64,000 bases of DNA from Gongronella butleri. Taxonomy: Eukaryota > Mucoromycota > Mucoromycetes > Mucorales > Cunninghamellaceae. The stretch covers positions 434,001 through 498,000 of the forward strand of contig JAIWZP010000013.1 in assembly GCA_025201375.1 (NCBI GenBank), read 5' to 3'. The notes under the pieces were generated by a model that saw only the letters and a list, made by a program, of their open reading frames with translations, was not told where the DNA came from and ran no database searches. This document shows positions 1 through 15,000 of this stretch, in pieces. The translations under genes were made by a program, and so were the position numbers. The stretch's first letter is position 1. The number at the start of each line of letters is the position of its first letter.

Positions 1-3000
1 AAAAGGCGATTGTGCATCGCTATGCGCAGTACCCCCGTGGCTGGTTCTTCATCCGTTACTTCGCCCCTGGATCGTCTGTCGATACTCCGCTCGTGTTGAC
101 TGCCAAGGACAATCAAAAAGTCCACGTCACCGCTCTGGACCGCACCAATTGGCAATGGCAATTGTGGACCTACTCGCATGGCTGTCTTGTCAACTATGAA
201 ACTCGCCACGCCTTGCGTGCCAGTGGTAAAAAAAGAAAAAAAAAACGAAAAAGCGTGTCATCTCACCCGTCAATTCCATTTTCTTTATGTATCATAGATT
301 TGAAGGTGGGAGCTGCTGTTGTGCAAGACAAGTGTGAAAAGAAAAACAAGGTGCAAATGTGGTGCATGACGATCGATGGCGAGTTCATTCAGCAGGGCGA
401 TTCGTCGCTTGCGCTTGCGCAAGAGAACGACGCGCTGGTGGTGGCTCACGTCGATCAAGTGCGCCAGCACACGCACCGTTGGGGCTTTTTGACGCCGGAA
501 TTCCGCGTCGAGAAGCGCGTGCAGATCCTTATTTCGTGGAAGATCACCAGCATCAAGGAGTGGGCGCATGCCGGCGCCGTCTCCGTGCAGAAGCTTGCAC
601 CCAGCACCGCCAATTGGCCCGAGGACACCTTTTATGTCGCTGTCGGCGACAAGGCGCTTGCCCCCATCAAGTCCGAGGCCGGTGCACGCCTCACTTTGCG
701 CACTTTCTCTGAAAAGGACCATCAAGCGTTCCAATGGGTGTTTAAGAATGGCTACCTGGTCCATGTCGCGACGGGCCTCGTCTTGCATGCCGAGGGTAAA
801 ATATCCATTTGAAGTTTTGGGCCATGTTCCCCATTTTCTCACCATTTTTTTTTAAAAAAATCATTTAGGCATGCTCAATGGCACGGCATTGGAGATTCGC
901 GCGCAATTGACGGACAAGGAAGGCCGCGTTGACGAGCGCCAACGCTGGGCCATGCGCACCGACGGCTCGATCGTGTCGACCAAGTATGAATGGCTTGGTC
1001 TTGGCGGCTCCAGCCAAGTGGAGCTGCACGACGCCAAAAAGGGCCGCGCTCACTATTCTTGGGAAATCCTCTATGGCTATTATGAAGAATCGGTGCTTGT
1101 GCGCTTCCGTCGCTACATTTTGACCATTGCCACCACTCGTAAGACTTGTTTGCTCCTCTTTTTTTTTTTTCGTTTTACTTACCAAAATGCCTTTTTTTTC
1201 TCTCTGAAAAAGGTTCGGCGAGCCAGCACCAGCTTGTGACCAAGACCATTGGCGTGTTCCCCAAGCAATGGATCTTTATTCGATCCAAGCAAGACGCGAC
1301 GTTGGTGCTGACGGCGGTCGACACGAAAAAGGGGTCGAAATTGGTGTTGAGCAAGCTTGATTTCAAGTCGTACAAGCGTCAATTGTGGTTCCCGCGCGAC
1401 GACCAGTGCCTTGTGAATTTTGCCACGGACTATGTGATTGATGTGGCGGGTGGACAATTGTTTGCCGGTGCCAATGTGATTCAATGGAATGAGAAGTTCC
1501 TGCGCCGCAATCGCAAGAATCAAATGTGGGGCCTTTCTGTGGATGGGCACATCCATCCCGACTCGCGCTCGGGGCTCGTTCTCGCGCCGAAAAAGGCAGG
1601 TGTTGCTGGCGCGGAATTGACTTTGGTGGCGCGTGGTGCGTTGGACCGCGTTGAGCAGCAATGGACGTTTGCCACGCCCGTGTTCCGCTCGCTTGGCAAT
1701 GGCGGTGTGGTGTCGCTGGGATTGAGCGACAACAAAAAGGCCGAAGTGCAGGTGACCGAGACGCACGAGGTGGAGCATTCGTCGTCGGATTGCTGCGTGT
1801 ATCGTCGCACGGTGAAGAAGACGGTGACGCGTCGCTGGGGCGTGTTCCCCGAAGGCGAGGTGTTTGTGCGCATCGACGATGGCAAGGAACGACTCGCATT
1901 GACGGTCGAATCGACGCCATTCGAGGACCAAGTCCACCTTGTTTCCCTCAAACCTTTGAATTTCAAGGATCACAAGTGGCAACTTTGGATTTACAAGGAC
2001 AACCACTTGGTCAATGTGCAAACGGGTCTTGCTCTGGACATTGTCGCTGCCGATCGTGCCATTGATGTCGAAACCGGCGTTCAATCGCCCGCCTGTGTGC
2101 GCGCCATCTCCATGGAAGATAGCCAATTCTTTGCCTTGGGCATCCATGGTGAAATCCACTGGCAATCCAATGCCCGCATGATTGTGTCGCCCGCCACAGA
2201 GGCCCGCTCGCAAGTCAATGGCGCGCAAATCGGCATCAAGACCATCAAAATCACGCGTGCTCTCGAGGGTGGCAAGGAAGAGGCCAATCTCGCCTCGGAA
2301 CAATGGATGCGCTGGAGCTTCTCGCGCCCCATGTACCGCAAGGTCACTTCTACCGCTGCTGCGGCTGCTGCCGGCGCCACCGCCGCCGTCGTCGCAGGCG
2401 CCATCGTCAATGAAATCGAGAGCGTCGAGGACGAGCATGTCGATGTCAAGGCTGCAGACGAATCGGCCGACGAGGACTCGGACTCGGACGACGACAATGA
2501 CGATGATGTCATCGAGGAGGAAGAGGATGACGAAGAAGCCGTCTCCGTCGTCGAGCAAGACCAGGAAGCCGTCACCTTGGCCGATGTCAAGGTAAAAAAG
2601 AAAAAAAGAAAAAAAAAAAGCACAAGAGGACAACGCCCAAGAAACTCGAATGTCCTTTTTCGGCAACCCATTGAAGTCCCGCTCGCGTCCCAAAAAAGGG
2701 GTCACGCGTTAAAACCCCGCTCTTTTTGCCTTTTTTTTCTCACTTTTTTTTTTTTTTTTTATTTTTTTTTTATTTTTTTTAGAACGCGTCGATGGCGTCT
2801 CTCCAAGAGAGCCAGAGCGAGCAAAGCCAAGGCAGCGTGGACAGCAACGACAGTGGCAAGAAGAAGAAGCGATGGTCGCAGCGTGTCGAGAAAAAGGCGT
2901 CGTTTATTCTTCCTGCTGGATACGTGCCCACTGGTTTTGAAAAGATTGTGCGATTCAAGACGCACCAGGCTTCCGCGTTCCCCGAGGGCTACTTTTTCAT

Positions 3001-6000
3001 CAAGAGCGAGCTTCATGGCATGGTGTTGGATGTCCTTGACCAAAAGATGGAGCAAGGTGCGCGTGTTGTCTTGACAAAGCTGCGTTCGCAAGATTTCGCC
3101 AGCCAATTGTGGTCGTTCCAAGGCGGTTTCATCGTCAACCTCAAGGGTGACCAGCTCGTGCTCGATGGCTCCTCGGCCATTGTCACCACCGCTGGTGAGC
3201 GCGTGCACTTGTCGCAACGCAAGGCCAGTGCTGCCGCTGCGCCTGATCAGCAATGGGGTTGGGCCGTCGAGGGCTTCTTGTACCTCAAGCTGCGCCGTTC
3301 GTTGCTCTTGTCCATCAAGGAGCTCAAGCCCGGCGACTATTCGTCGCTCGACGCGTACGTCATGGAGGAAAAGGCCCATTTGGGCTCAAAGTACCCACGT
3401 CGCGAGCAACGATGGGAATTGCTCATCCCTAGCCTCATCCCCGTCGACAATGCCGGCTCCACGAGCGGCACAAAGCTCGTCTTCCCCACCAAGCCCGCCG
3501 CCGTCGCCCTCAGCGCCTTGTCCTTTGCCTGGCTTGCCAAATTGCACCGTCATCAGCATACAACGGGCGCCGCTCAGTATGCCTCCAAGTGGTTCATGAT
3601 CAGCTATGGCCAGGACGCCAATCTCTTCTTGGCTGCTGGCTATGATCAGGTCGCTCCCGTCGGTCTTCACGAATTGACTGACGATGCCGATTACAAGCGC
3701 TTCCTTTGGACCTTTGTCGACGGCTACTTGATCAATTACCGCTACATGCTGCGCCTCGTGTATTGCCAGACCAGTAAGAAAACCCCATCCATACAAAAAA
3801 ACGGAAGAAAGGCGAAAATTGGGGAAAAAAAAGCGAAAAAAAAGCCAATTCTCATGTAATTTGCCTTTTTTTTTTTAACTTTTAGCCAAGCGCTGGTTGC
3901 TCAAGGATGCCACCGAGGAGACGGAGCAGGAGATGGCCATCAACGAGCACGGCGTGCTGACAATCCGCATCAAGACCATCTGGTACTACCTTTGGTTCAC
4001 CAAGCGTGCTGGCGAGGAAAACGACGAATTGGCCCTCACGGAGAGCGCCGACGAGGCCGGCCGCCAATGGTGCTGGCACGTGGCTGAGCTTGCCAATGCC
4101 GCGCACACCAAGGAAGCCGCCGAGGCCATTGCCACCGCGACCAATTGGCAGCGCGAGCAAAAACGCATTGCCACCACCATCACCACCACCACAAAGTGGA
4201 CCATCACGCGCCGCCTCGCCTACTTCCCCACGGCCGACCTCTTCTTCATCAAGTTCAAGGTCGATGGTCAGGAGTATGTGCTCGCCCAGAACGAAGAGTC
4301 CAATGCTCTCGTCATTTCCAAGATCTCCTTTACCAAATTCAAGTACCAGCTCTGGTCGTGGCGTGAGAACCGCCTTGTCAACTATGGCTCGTCCCAGGCC
4401 ATTGGCCTTGCGGGTAAAAAAAAAAAAAAAAAAAAAAAAACCTAGCGCAATTGAACTCCGCGATGCCGTCTAACACGCGTTTTTCTCTCTCTTTTTTCTT
4501 TTTTCCTCATTTTTTCTTTTTTTTTTCTTTTATTTGCAGGTCACCGGCCCGTGTTTGTGCCTGCCGCCGAGGGCTACTCGTGGAAGTTGAACGTGGATGG
4601 CTATATCCATACCGCCGCCATTGACAACATCACGTACATCTTTGGTTTTGGCGGTCAACAAGCAGCCGACGGCCACCACGTGTTCCTCGTCCCCGACAAT
4701 GAGCCCGCCAACGCCGATTGGACACTCATCAAGTGGTCCTTCTCTGCGCCCGTCTTTGGCAAGCGTCAAACGTCGTCGTCCGCCGCCGTCGAGACCACCA
4801 TTGCCAGCCTCGAGACTGTCGAGACGGTCAAGGCCGAGCAAACCGAGACTGCTGCGCATGAGCACGCCACCACTGGCCTTGCGGTCGGTGCTGTCGCTGG
4901 TGCTGCCGTACGTGCCCACAAAACAAAAAAAAATCGACCAATTGGCTCACGTTTCTTGCTTTTCATGTGTTTTTTTTTAGGCCGGTGCCGTCGTGATCAC
5001 CAATGTGGGTCAAGTCAAGGAGACCGTGCGCATCTGGATCTACCGCCTGATTCGCATTGTGCGCGTCAAGACGGAGCAAGGCGCGTCCAATGCCGAAATT
5101 GCCGAGATCATCGAGTCTGAGAAGACGACGCTCTACGGGCAATTGAATGGCGCGGTCAGCAAGACTGAGGACAAGAAGGTCGCCGAGCAGTTGTCCATTG
5201 CCGTCGAGCAAAGCAAGGTTCTTGTCGAAGCCCACGGCAAACGCGTCCATGCCATTGCCACCAGCGCCGAAAAAGCTACTATTGTCGAGAAACTCGAGGC
5301 CAGCGGCAAGGCATCTGAGGAGGAGATCAACGTCGCCATTGTCGGCGAAAAGATCGAGACCAAGAAGCACGAGCATCACCACATCTCTGCTGGTGAGGTT
5401 GCTGGCGGCGTTGATGCTGTTGGCGCGGCCATTGTCGGCGGTGCCCTTGCCCTCGAGCATCACAAGGACAAGAAGGAGGCCGAGGCCAAGCAAGAGGCCG
5501 CAAAGGTAAAAAAAAGAAAAAAAAATAGAATTGAGCGAAATCGCTTGAAAATAAGCGTTTTGACACCATTTTTCCTGTTTTTTTTTTTCAGGTCGAAGAG
5601 CACAGCGAGTCCACGACCATTGTCACGGTCGACCACGTTACCGAGACCGTGCGTGTGTGGTGGATCCGCCTCATCCGCATTGTCCGCACCAAGAAGGAGC
5701 AAGGCGCGTCGCAAGAAGAGATCGAACAGCTGATCGAGACCGAAAAGAGCACGCTTTACGGCCGTCTGGATGGTGCTGTCAAGCAAGCCGATGACAAGAA
5801 GGTTGCCGAGCAGCTCGCCATTGCTGTTGAGCAGGGCAAGGCCCTCGTTTCCGAGCAAACCACGGAAGTCCACGCCATTATCGTCTCGGACGATAAGAAG
5901 GCTGCCTCCGAGAAGCTCGAGAACCTCGGCAAGATCACTGAGGAGAAGATCAAGGTCACGGTCGTCGCACACAAGCACGAGGTAAAACAAAAAATTGACG

Positions 6001-9000
6001 AAAAAAGCGCGATTTTGGATAAATTCATCATTTTTCTGAAATTTAGACCGAGACCAAGAAGCCCGAGCACCATCTGTCGGCTGGTGAGGTTGCTGGCGGT
6101 GTTGCCGCTGTTGGCGCTGCCATTGTTGGCGGTGCTATTGCGCTCGAGCATCACAAGGACAAGAAGGAAGCCGAAGCCAAGCAAGAAATTGCCAAGGTCG
6201 AAGAGCATGCCCATGTCATTGCCAAGCACGAAGAAGCTGTTGCCATTGTCACGGTAGAGCAAGTCAAGGAAACTGTTCGCGTGTGGTGGCTGCGCCTCAT
6301 TGGCACTGTTCGCACCAAGACCGAGCAAGGCGTGTCGCAAGAAGAAATCAAGCAGTATATTGAGACCGAAAAGACGACGCTGTATGGCCGCCTCGGCGAC
6401 GCTGTGAAGAAGACTGATGACAAGAAGGTTGCTGAGCAGCTTTCGGTTGCCATTGATCAAAGCAAGGTGCTTGTCACCGAGCAAACGACCGAGATTCACG
6501 CGATCATCGTGTCTGGCGACAAGAAGGCTGCGTCTGAAAAGCTCGAGAATCTCGGCAAGGTGACTGAAGAGAAGATCAAGGTCACTGTCGTCGTCGATGA
6601 GCACAAGGTATGAAAAAAGTCATGAAAAAACGCAATTTTAGCTAAAATTTTCTTTTTTTTCTTTTTTTTTTTGCAATTTAGACCGAGACCAAGAAGCCCG
6701 AGCACCATCTGTCGGCTGGTGAGGTTGCTGGCGGTGTTGCCGCTGTTGGCGCTGCCATTGTTGGCGGTGCTATTGCGCTCGAGCATCACAAGGACAAGAA
6801 GGAGGCTGAGGCCAAGCAAGAAATTGCCAAGGTCGAGGAGCATGCCCATGTCATTGCCAAGCACGAAGAAGCTGTTGCCATTGTCACGGTCGAGCAAGTC
6901 AAGGAGACCGTGCGCGTGTGGTGGCTCCGCCTCATTGGCACTGTTCGCATCAAGACCGAGCAAGGCGCGTCGCAAGAAGAAATCAAGCAGTACATTGAGA
7001 CCGAAAAGACGACGCTTTATGGCCGCCTTGGCGACGCTGTGAAGAAGACTGATGACAAGAAGGTCGCGGAGCAGCTCGCTATTGCCGTTGACCAGAGCAA
7101 GGTGCTTGTCACTGAGCAAACCACGGAAGTTCACGCTATTATTGTCTCTGGCGACAAGAAGGCTGCCTCTGAGAAGCTCGAGAATCTCGGCAAGGTGACT
7201 GAGGAGAAGATCAAGGTTACTGTCACGGCCCACGAGCACAAGGTATGTAAAAAATCAAGAAAAAAAGTACAATTTTAGCTAAATCCTCATTTTTTTTGTA
7301 ATTTAGACCGAAACCAAGAAGCCTGAGCACCATCTGTCGGCTGGTGAGGTTGTTGGTGGCGTTGCTGCTGTCGGTGCTGCCATTGTTGGCGGTGCCCTTG
7401 CCCTTGATCACCACGAGGATAAGAAGGAAGCCGAAGCCAAGCAAGAAATTGCCAAGGTCGAAGAGCATGCCCATGTCATTGCCAAGCACGAAGAAGCTGT
7501 TGCCATTGTCACGGTCGAGCAAGTCAAGGAGACCGTGCGCGTGTGGTGGCTGCGCCTCATTGGCACTGTTCGCACCAAGACCGAGCAAGGCGCGTCGCAA
7601 GAAGAAATCAAGCAGTACATTGAGACCGAGAAAACGACGCTGTATGGCCGCCTTGGCGATGCTGTGAAGAAGACCGACGACAAGAAGGTCGCCGAGCAGC
7701 TCGCCATTGCCGTTGACCAGAGCAAGGTGCTTGTTTCCGAGCAAACCACGGAAGTTCATGCGATCATCGTGTCTGGCGACAAGAAGGCTGCGTCTGAAAA
7801 GCTCGAGAACCTTGGCAAGGTGACTGAGGAGAAGATCAAGGTTACTGTCGTCGTCGACGAGCATAAGGTAAATGAAAAGAAATAACCAAAGATTGTGATT
7901 GAATTTCTCTTTTTTTTTTTTTTTTTTTTGTAATTTAGACCGAAACCAAGAAGCCCGAGCACCATTTGTCGGCTGGTGAGGTTGTTGGTGGCGTTGCCGC
8001 TGTTGGCGCTGCCATTGTTGGCGGTGCTATTGCGCTCGAACATCACAAGGACAAGAAGGAAGCCGAAGCCAAGCAAGAAATTGCCAAGGTCGAGGAGCAT
8101 ACGCATGCCATTGTCAAGCACGAAGAAGCTGTTGCCATTGTCACGGTCGAGCAAGTCAAGGAGACCGTGCGCGTGTGGTGGCTCCGCCTCATTGGCACTG
8201 TTCGCACCAAGACCGAGCAAGGCGTGTCGCAAGAAGAGATCAAGCAGTATATTGAGACCGAAAAGACGACGCTGTATGGCCGCCTCGGCGATGCTGTGAA
8301 GAAGACTGATGACAAGAAGGTCGCCGAGCAGCTCGCTATCGCCGTTGACCAGAGCAAGGTGCTTGTCACTGAGCAAACCACGGAAGTTCACGCTATTATT
8401 GTCTCTGATGACAAGAAGGCTGCTTCTGAGAAGCTCGAGAACCTCAGCAAGGTGACTGAGGAGAAGATCAAGGTCACTGTCACCGCCCATGAGCACAAGG
8501 TACGAAAAAAGTCGAGAAAAAAATCGATTTAGGCTAAAATCTTTATTTTTTTGCAATTTAGACCGAAACCAAGAAGCCCGAGCACCATCTGTCGGCTGGT
8601 GAGGTTGCTGGCGGTGTTGCCGCTGTTGGCGCTGCCATTGTTGGCGGTGCTATTGCGCTCGAGCATCACAAGGACAAGAAGGAAGCCGAAGCCAAGCAAG
8701 AAATTGCCAAGGTCGAGGAGCACGCCCATGTCGTTGTCAAGCACGAAGAAGCTGTTGCCATTGTCACGGTTGAGCAAGTCAAGGAAACTGTTCGCGTGTG
8801 GTGGCTGCGCCTCATTGGCACTGTTCGCACCAAGACCGAGCAAGGCGCGTCGCAAGAAGAAATCAAGCAGTACATTGAGACCGAAAAGACGACGCTTTAT
8901 GGCCGCCTCGGCGATGCTGTGAAGAAGACTGATGACAAGAAGGTCGCTGAGCAGCTCGCTATTGCCGTTGACCAGAGCAAGGTGCTTGTCACTGAGCAAA

Positions 9001-12000
9001 CCACGGAAGTTCACGCTATTATTGTCTCTGGCGACAAGAAGGCTGCTTCCGAGAAGCTTGAGAACCTCGGCAAGGTGACTGAGGAGAAGATCAAGGTCAC
9101 TGTCGTCGTGGACGAGCACAAGGTACGAGAAAAAAAAAAGAAAAAAAATCAATGATTGTGACTGAATGCCTCATTTTTTTGCAATTTAGACCGAGACCAA
9201 GAAGCCTGAGCACCATCTGTCGGCTGGCGAGGTCGTTGGTGGCGTTGCTGCTGTCGGCGCTGCCATTGTTGGTGGCGCAATTGCGCTCGAACATCACAAG
9301 GACAAGAAGGAAGCCGAGGCCAAGCAAGAAATTGCCAAGGTCGAGGAGCACGCCCATGTCGTTGTCAAGCACGAAGAAGCCGTTGCCATTGTCACGGTTG
9401 AGCAAGTCAAGGAAACTGTTCGCGTGTGGTGGCTGCGCCTCATTGGCACTGTTCGCACCAAGACCGAGCAAGGCGCGTCGCAAGAAGAAATCAAGCAGTA
9501 TATTGAGACCGAAAAGACGACGCTTTATGGCCGCCTCGGCGATGCTGTGAAGAAGACTGATGACAAGAAGGTCGCGGAGCAGCTCGCTATTGCCGTTGAC
9601 CAGAGCAAGGTGCTTGTCACTGAGCAAACCACGGAAGTTCACGCTATTATTGTCTCTGGCGACAAGAAGGCTGCCTCTGAGAAGCTCGAAAACCTCAGCA
9701 AGGTGACTGAGGAGAAGATCAAGGTCACTGTCACCGCCCATGAGCACAAGGTACGAAAAAAGTCAAGAAAAAAAATCGATTTAGGCTAAAATCTTCATTT
9801 TTTTGCAAATTAGACCGAGACCAAGAAGCCCGAGCACCATCTGTCGGCTGGTGAGGTTGCTGGTGGTGTTGCCGCTGTTGGCGCTGCCATTGTTGGCGGT
9901 GCTATTGCGCTCGAGCATCACAAGGACAAGAAGGAGGCTGAGGCCAAGCAAGAAATTGCCAAGGTCGAGGAGCACGCCCATGTCATTGCCAAGCACGAAG
10001 AAGCTGTTGCCATTGTCACGGTTGAGCAAGTCAAGGAGACCGTGCGCGTGTGGTGGCTCCGCCTCATTGGCACTGTTCGCACTAAGGCCGAGCAAGGCGC
10101 GTCGCAAGAAGAAATCAAGCAATATATTGAGACCGAAAAGACGACGCTTTATGGCCGCCTCGGCGATGCTGTGAAGAAGACTGATGACAAGAAGGTCGCG
10201 GAGCAGCTCGCTATCGCCGTTGACCAGAGCAAGGTGCTTGTCACTGAGCAAACCACGGAAGTTCATGCAATCATTGTCTCTGGCGACAAGAAGGCTGCTT
10301 ACGAGAAGCTTGAGAACCTCGGCAAGGTGACTGAGGAGAAGATCAAGGTCACTGTCGTCGTCGACGAGCACAAGGTACGAGAAAAAAAAAAGAAAAAAAA
10401 ATCAATGATTGTGACTGAATGCCTCATTTTTTTGCAATTTAGACCGAGACCAAGAAGCCTGAGCACCATCTGTCGGCTGGCGAGGTCGTTGGTGGCGTTG
10501 CTGCTGTCGGCGCTGCCATTGTTGGTGGCGCAATTGCGCTCGAACATCACAAGGACAAGAAGGAAGCCGAGGCCAAGCAAGAAATTGCCAAGGTCGAGGA
10601 GCACGCCCATGTCATTGCCAAGCACGAAGAAGCCGTTGCCATTGTCACGGTCGAGCAAGTCAAGGAGACCGTGCGCGTGTGGTGGCTCCGCCTCATTGGC
10701 ACTGTTCGCACCAAGACCGAGCAAGGCGCGTCGCAAGAAGAGATCAAGCAATATATTGAGACCGAAAAGACGACGCTGTATGGCCGCCTTGGCGACGCTG
10801 TGAAGAAGACCGACGACAAGAAGGTCGCTGAGCAGCTCTCGGTTGCCATTGATCAAAGCAAGGTGCTTGTCACTGAGCAAACCACGGAAGTTCACGCTAT
10901 TATTGTCTCTGGCGACAAGAAGGCTGCCTCTGAAAAGCTCGAGAACCTTGGCAAGATCACTGAGGAGAAGATCAAGGTCACTGTCACTGCCCACGAGCAC
11001 AAGGTACGAAAAAAAATCAAGAAAAATAAGTGATTTAGCTAATATCGTCTATTTTTTGCAATTTTAGACCGAAGCCAAGAAGCCTGAGCACCACATTTCC
11101 GCTGGCGAAGTTGTTGGTGGCGTTGCTGCTGTTGGCGCGGCCATTGTTGGCGGCGCAATTGCGCTCGAGCACCACAAGGACAAGAAGGAAGCCGAAGCCA
11201 AGCAAGAAATTGCCAAGGTGCGTGTCAATTGCAGTTTATTTTTAGCCGATTCTGATTCTTTCTATTCATTCTTTAGGTTGAGGAGCACGCTCATGTCATC
11301 GTAAAGCAAGATGAAGGCGCTGCCATTGTCACTGTTGAGCAAGTCAAGGAGACCGTGCGTGTCTGGTGGCTGTACCTCATCGGCACCGTGCGCACCAAGA
11401 CTGAGCAAGGCGCATCGGAAGAAGAGATTAAGCAATTCGTCGAGACCGAGAAGACGACGCTCTATGGCCGTCTCGGTGACGCTGTGAAGAAGACTGATGA
11501 CAAGAAGGTCGCTGAGCAGCTCGCTATCGCCGTTGATCAAAGCAAGGTCCTCGTTTCCGAGCAGACGACCGAAGTTCACGCAATCATCGTGTCTGGTGAC
11601 AAGAAGGCTGCCTCTGAAAAGCTTGAGAACCTCGGCAAGGTGACTGAGGAGAAGATCAAGGTCACTGTCGTTGTTGACGAGCACAAGGTACAAAAAAAAA
11701 GATTTGGGTAACGCAATTGATCCTGAATTCCTTTTTTTTTTTTTTTTTGCATTTTAGGTCGAGAGCAAGAAGCCTGAGCACCATGTTTCCGCCGGTGAGG
11801 TTGTTGGTGGCATTGCTGTTGCTGGCGCGGCGATTGTTGGCGGAGCATTGGCTCTCGAGCACCACAAGGACAAGAAGGAGGCCGAGGTCAAGCACGAGGC
11901 TGCCAAGGCAAGTTTAACAAGGAATTGGTCCGAGAATTTCACGGCCTTACAAGTGTTTTTTCTATTTTTCTCATTTTTAGGTTGAAGAACACGCGCACGC

Positions 12001-15000
12001 TATTGCCAAGCAAGGTGAATCCGTTGCCATTGTGACTGTCGACCATGTCAAGGAGACGGTGCGCGTCTGGTGGCTCGGCCTCATTGGCCTCGTCCGCACC
12101 AAGACCGAAGAAGGCGCTTCTCAAGAAGAAATCACCAAGATCATCGAGACCGAGAAGACGACGCTGTATGGCCGCCTTGGTGACGCTGTGAAGAAGACCG
12201 ACGACAAGAAGGTCGCTGAGCAGCTTGCCATTGCCGTTGAGCAAAGCAAGGTTCTCGTGACTGAGCAGACCACCGAGGTCCACGCGATCATTGTCTCTGG
12301 TGACAAGAAGTCCGCGTCTGAGAAGCTCCAGAATCTCGGCAAGGTGACTGAGGAGAAGATCAAGGTCACTGTTGTCGCCGATGAGCACAAGGTACGTCTA
12401 AAAATTAGGACAAGAAAGCCTGATGCGTCTTTACACACTTTACGACGAGTGATGATGCACCTCGATGGGCGCCAATTCCATTTTAATTCACTCTCATCCG
12501 TTTTATGTGTTATTTAGGTTGAATCTAAGAAGCCCGAGCACCATCTTTCTGCCGGTGAGGTCGTTGGTGGCCTTGCTGCTGCGGGTGCGGCCATTGTTGG
12601 TGGCGCACTTGCCTATGAGCACCACAAGGACAAGAAGGAAGCCGAGGCCAAGAAGGAAACCGAGGCCAAGAAGACTGAGACCACCACTACGGTCGTTGCT
12701 GAGGTGACCGAGTCGACCAAGGTACGAAAGCACAAAAAAAAGCCAAAAAAAAAAGAACGACGCTTTGTATGCCATTGACACGCAAATCTTAATTGCGTTT
12801 CGTTTTTAGAAGCCCGAGCAAGTCAAGGAAGAAGTGACAAAGACTGAGACCACGGTTGTGACGGGTGAAATCAAGAAGCCTGAAAGCCACCATCATGTTG
12901 GCGATATTGTCGCTGGTGTCGGTGCTGCCGGTGCTGCCGTTGTTGGCGGTGTGCTTGTCCATGAGCACCACAAGGACCAGAAGCAAGCTGAGGCTGCCAA
13001 GGTACGAATCGAACTCGAGTTAGCCCTGAATTCTTCTCATATGCGCTTTTTTTTCAGGTTGAACACCATGATGTTGCCAAGCAAGGCGAATCCACTGCCA
13101 TTGTGACTGTCGACCATGTCAAGGAGACGGTGCGCGTCTGGTGGCTCGGCCTCATCGGCCTCGTCCGTACCAAGACTGAGGAGGGCGCGTCGCAAGAAGA
13201 AATTACCAAGATTATCGAGACCGAGAAGACGACGCTGTATGGCCGCCTTGGTGACGCTGTGAAGAAGACCGACGACAAGAAGGTCGCCGAGCAGCTCGCC
13301 GTTGCTGTTGAACAAAGCAAGGTTCTTGTCACTGAGCAGACCACGGAAGTTCACGCGATCATCGTGTCTGGTGACAAGAAGTCTGCGTCCGAGAAGCTCC
13401 AAAACCTTGGCAAGGTGACTGAGGAGAAGATCAAGGTCACTGTCGTTGCCGATGAGCACAAGGTACGCAAAAAAAAGAAAAAAAAAAAGCAAGACGCGTC
13501 TTAAAACGCATTAAAACGCGTGATGACGCGCCACCATGGCTGCCAATTCCATTGTGTCTTACTTTCATTCCTCTCACGCAATATTTTAGGTTGAATCCAA
13601 GAAGCCTGAGCACCACCTTTCTGCCGGTGAAGTCGTTGGCGGCATTGCTGCTGCGGGCGCGGCCATTGTTGGTGGCGCGCTTGCCTACGAGCACCACAAA
13701 GACAAGAAGGAAGCCGAGGCCAAGAAGACCGAGGCCGCCGCTACCGTTGTTGCTGAGGTGACCGAGACGACCAAGGTAAAAAACAAAAACAAAAAAAAAA
13801 AAACACGCTTTGCACGTAATTGAAACGTAAACGTTAATTGGATTCCTTTTTTCAGAAGCCCGAGCACGTCAAGGAAGAAGTGACAAAGACTGAGACCACC
13901 GTTGTGACTGGCGAAATCAAGAAGCCCGAAAGCCATCATCATGTTGGCGAGATTGTCGCTGGTGTCGGCGCTGCCGGCGCTGCTGTTGTTGGCGGTGTGC
14001 TTGTCCATGAGCACCACAAGGACCAGAAGCAAACCGAAGCTGCCAAGGTATGAATTGAGGTTCAATTCGCGTTGAATTACTCTCACACACGCCTTTTTTT
14101 TCTCGTTTTTTTCTTCTTTATTTTTCAGGTTGAGCACCATGATGCTGTCAAACAAGGTGAATCCACTGCCATTGTGACCGTCGATCACGTCAAGGAGACG
14201 GTGCGCGTCTGGTGGCTCGGCCTCATCGGCCTCGTCCGCACCAGGACCGAAGAAGGCGCTTCTCAAGAAGAAATCACCAAGATTATCGAAACCGAGAAGA
14301 CGACGCTGTATGGCCGCCTTGGTGACGCTGTGAAGAAGACCGACGACAAGAAGGTCGCCGAGCAACTTGCCATTGCTGTCGAGCAAAGCAAGGTTCTCGT
14401 GACTGAGCAGACCACCGAGGTTCACGCGATTATTGTCTCTGGTGACAAGAAGTCCGCGTCTGAGAAGCTCCAGAACCTCGGCAAGGTGACTGAGGAGAAG
14501 ATCAAGGTCACTGTCGTTGCCGATGAGCACAAGGTATGCAGAAAAAAAAGTAGAAAAACGTGACATTTCGTGACTTTTGCTCAATTCCTCGATTTTCTTC
14601 TTTTTTTTTTTTTTTTGGCAATTTAGACCGAAACCAAGAAGCCTGAGCACCATCTTTCTGCTGGTGAAGTCGTTGGTGGTCTTGCTGCTGCTGGTGCAGC
14701 CATTGTCGGTGGTGCGCTTGCGTACGAGCATCACAAAGACAAGAAGGAGGCCGAAACCAAGAAGCCCGAGACTCATAGCGCGACTGTCGTTGCCGAAATC
14801 ACGGAAACGACCAAGGTAAGACGCGTCGCGTTCAATTGGAACCAACAATTAATTACCTTTCCTCTAATAGAAGCCTGAGGAGATCAAGAAGTCGGAGGGT
14901 CACCATCATGTCGGCGAGGTTGTCGCTGGTGTTGGCGCTGCTGGCGCTGCTGTCGTTGGCGGCGTGCTCGTCCATGAGCACCACAAGGATCAGAAGCAAG

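Noticed and set aside
1179..2705. Long antisense open frame (508 codons) opposite the beta-trefoil region
   Set aside because: It mirrors the codon pattern of the plus-strand gene, has no domain, and crosses the introns of that gene without its own splice sites.
3..4915. Possible ricin-type toxin because of ricin-B-like trefoils
   Set aside because: Trefoils alone are common binding modules; no A-chain or other toxic domain is visible in the window, so I make no toxin call.
13685..14848. 387-codon antisense frame over the repeat array, with similar Leu-rich frames opposite every unit
   Set aside because: The LDLLLSHLAEVLELL-like repeats are the reverse complement of the real repeat. They recur only because the array repeats.
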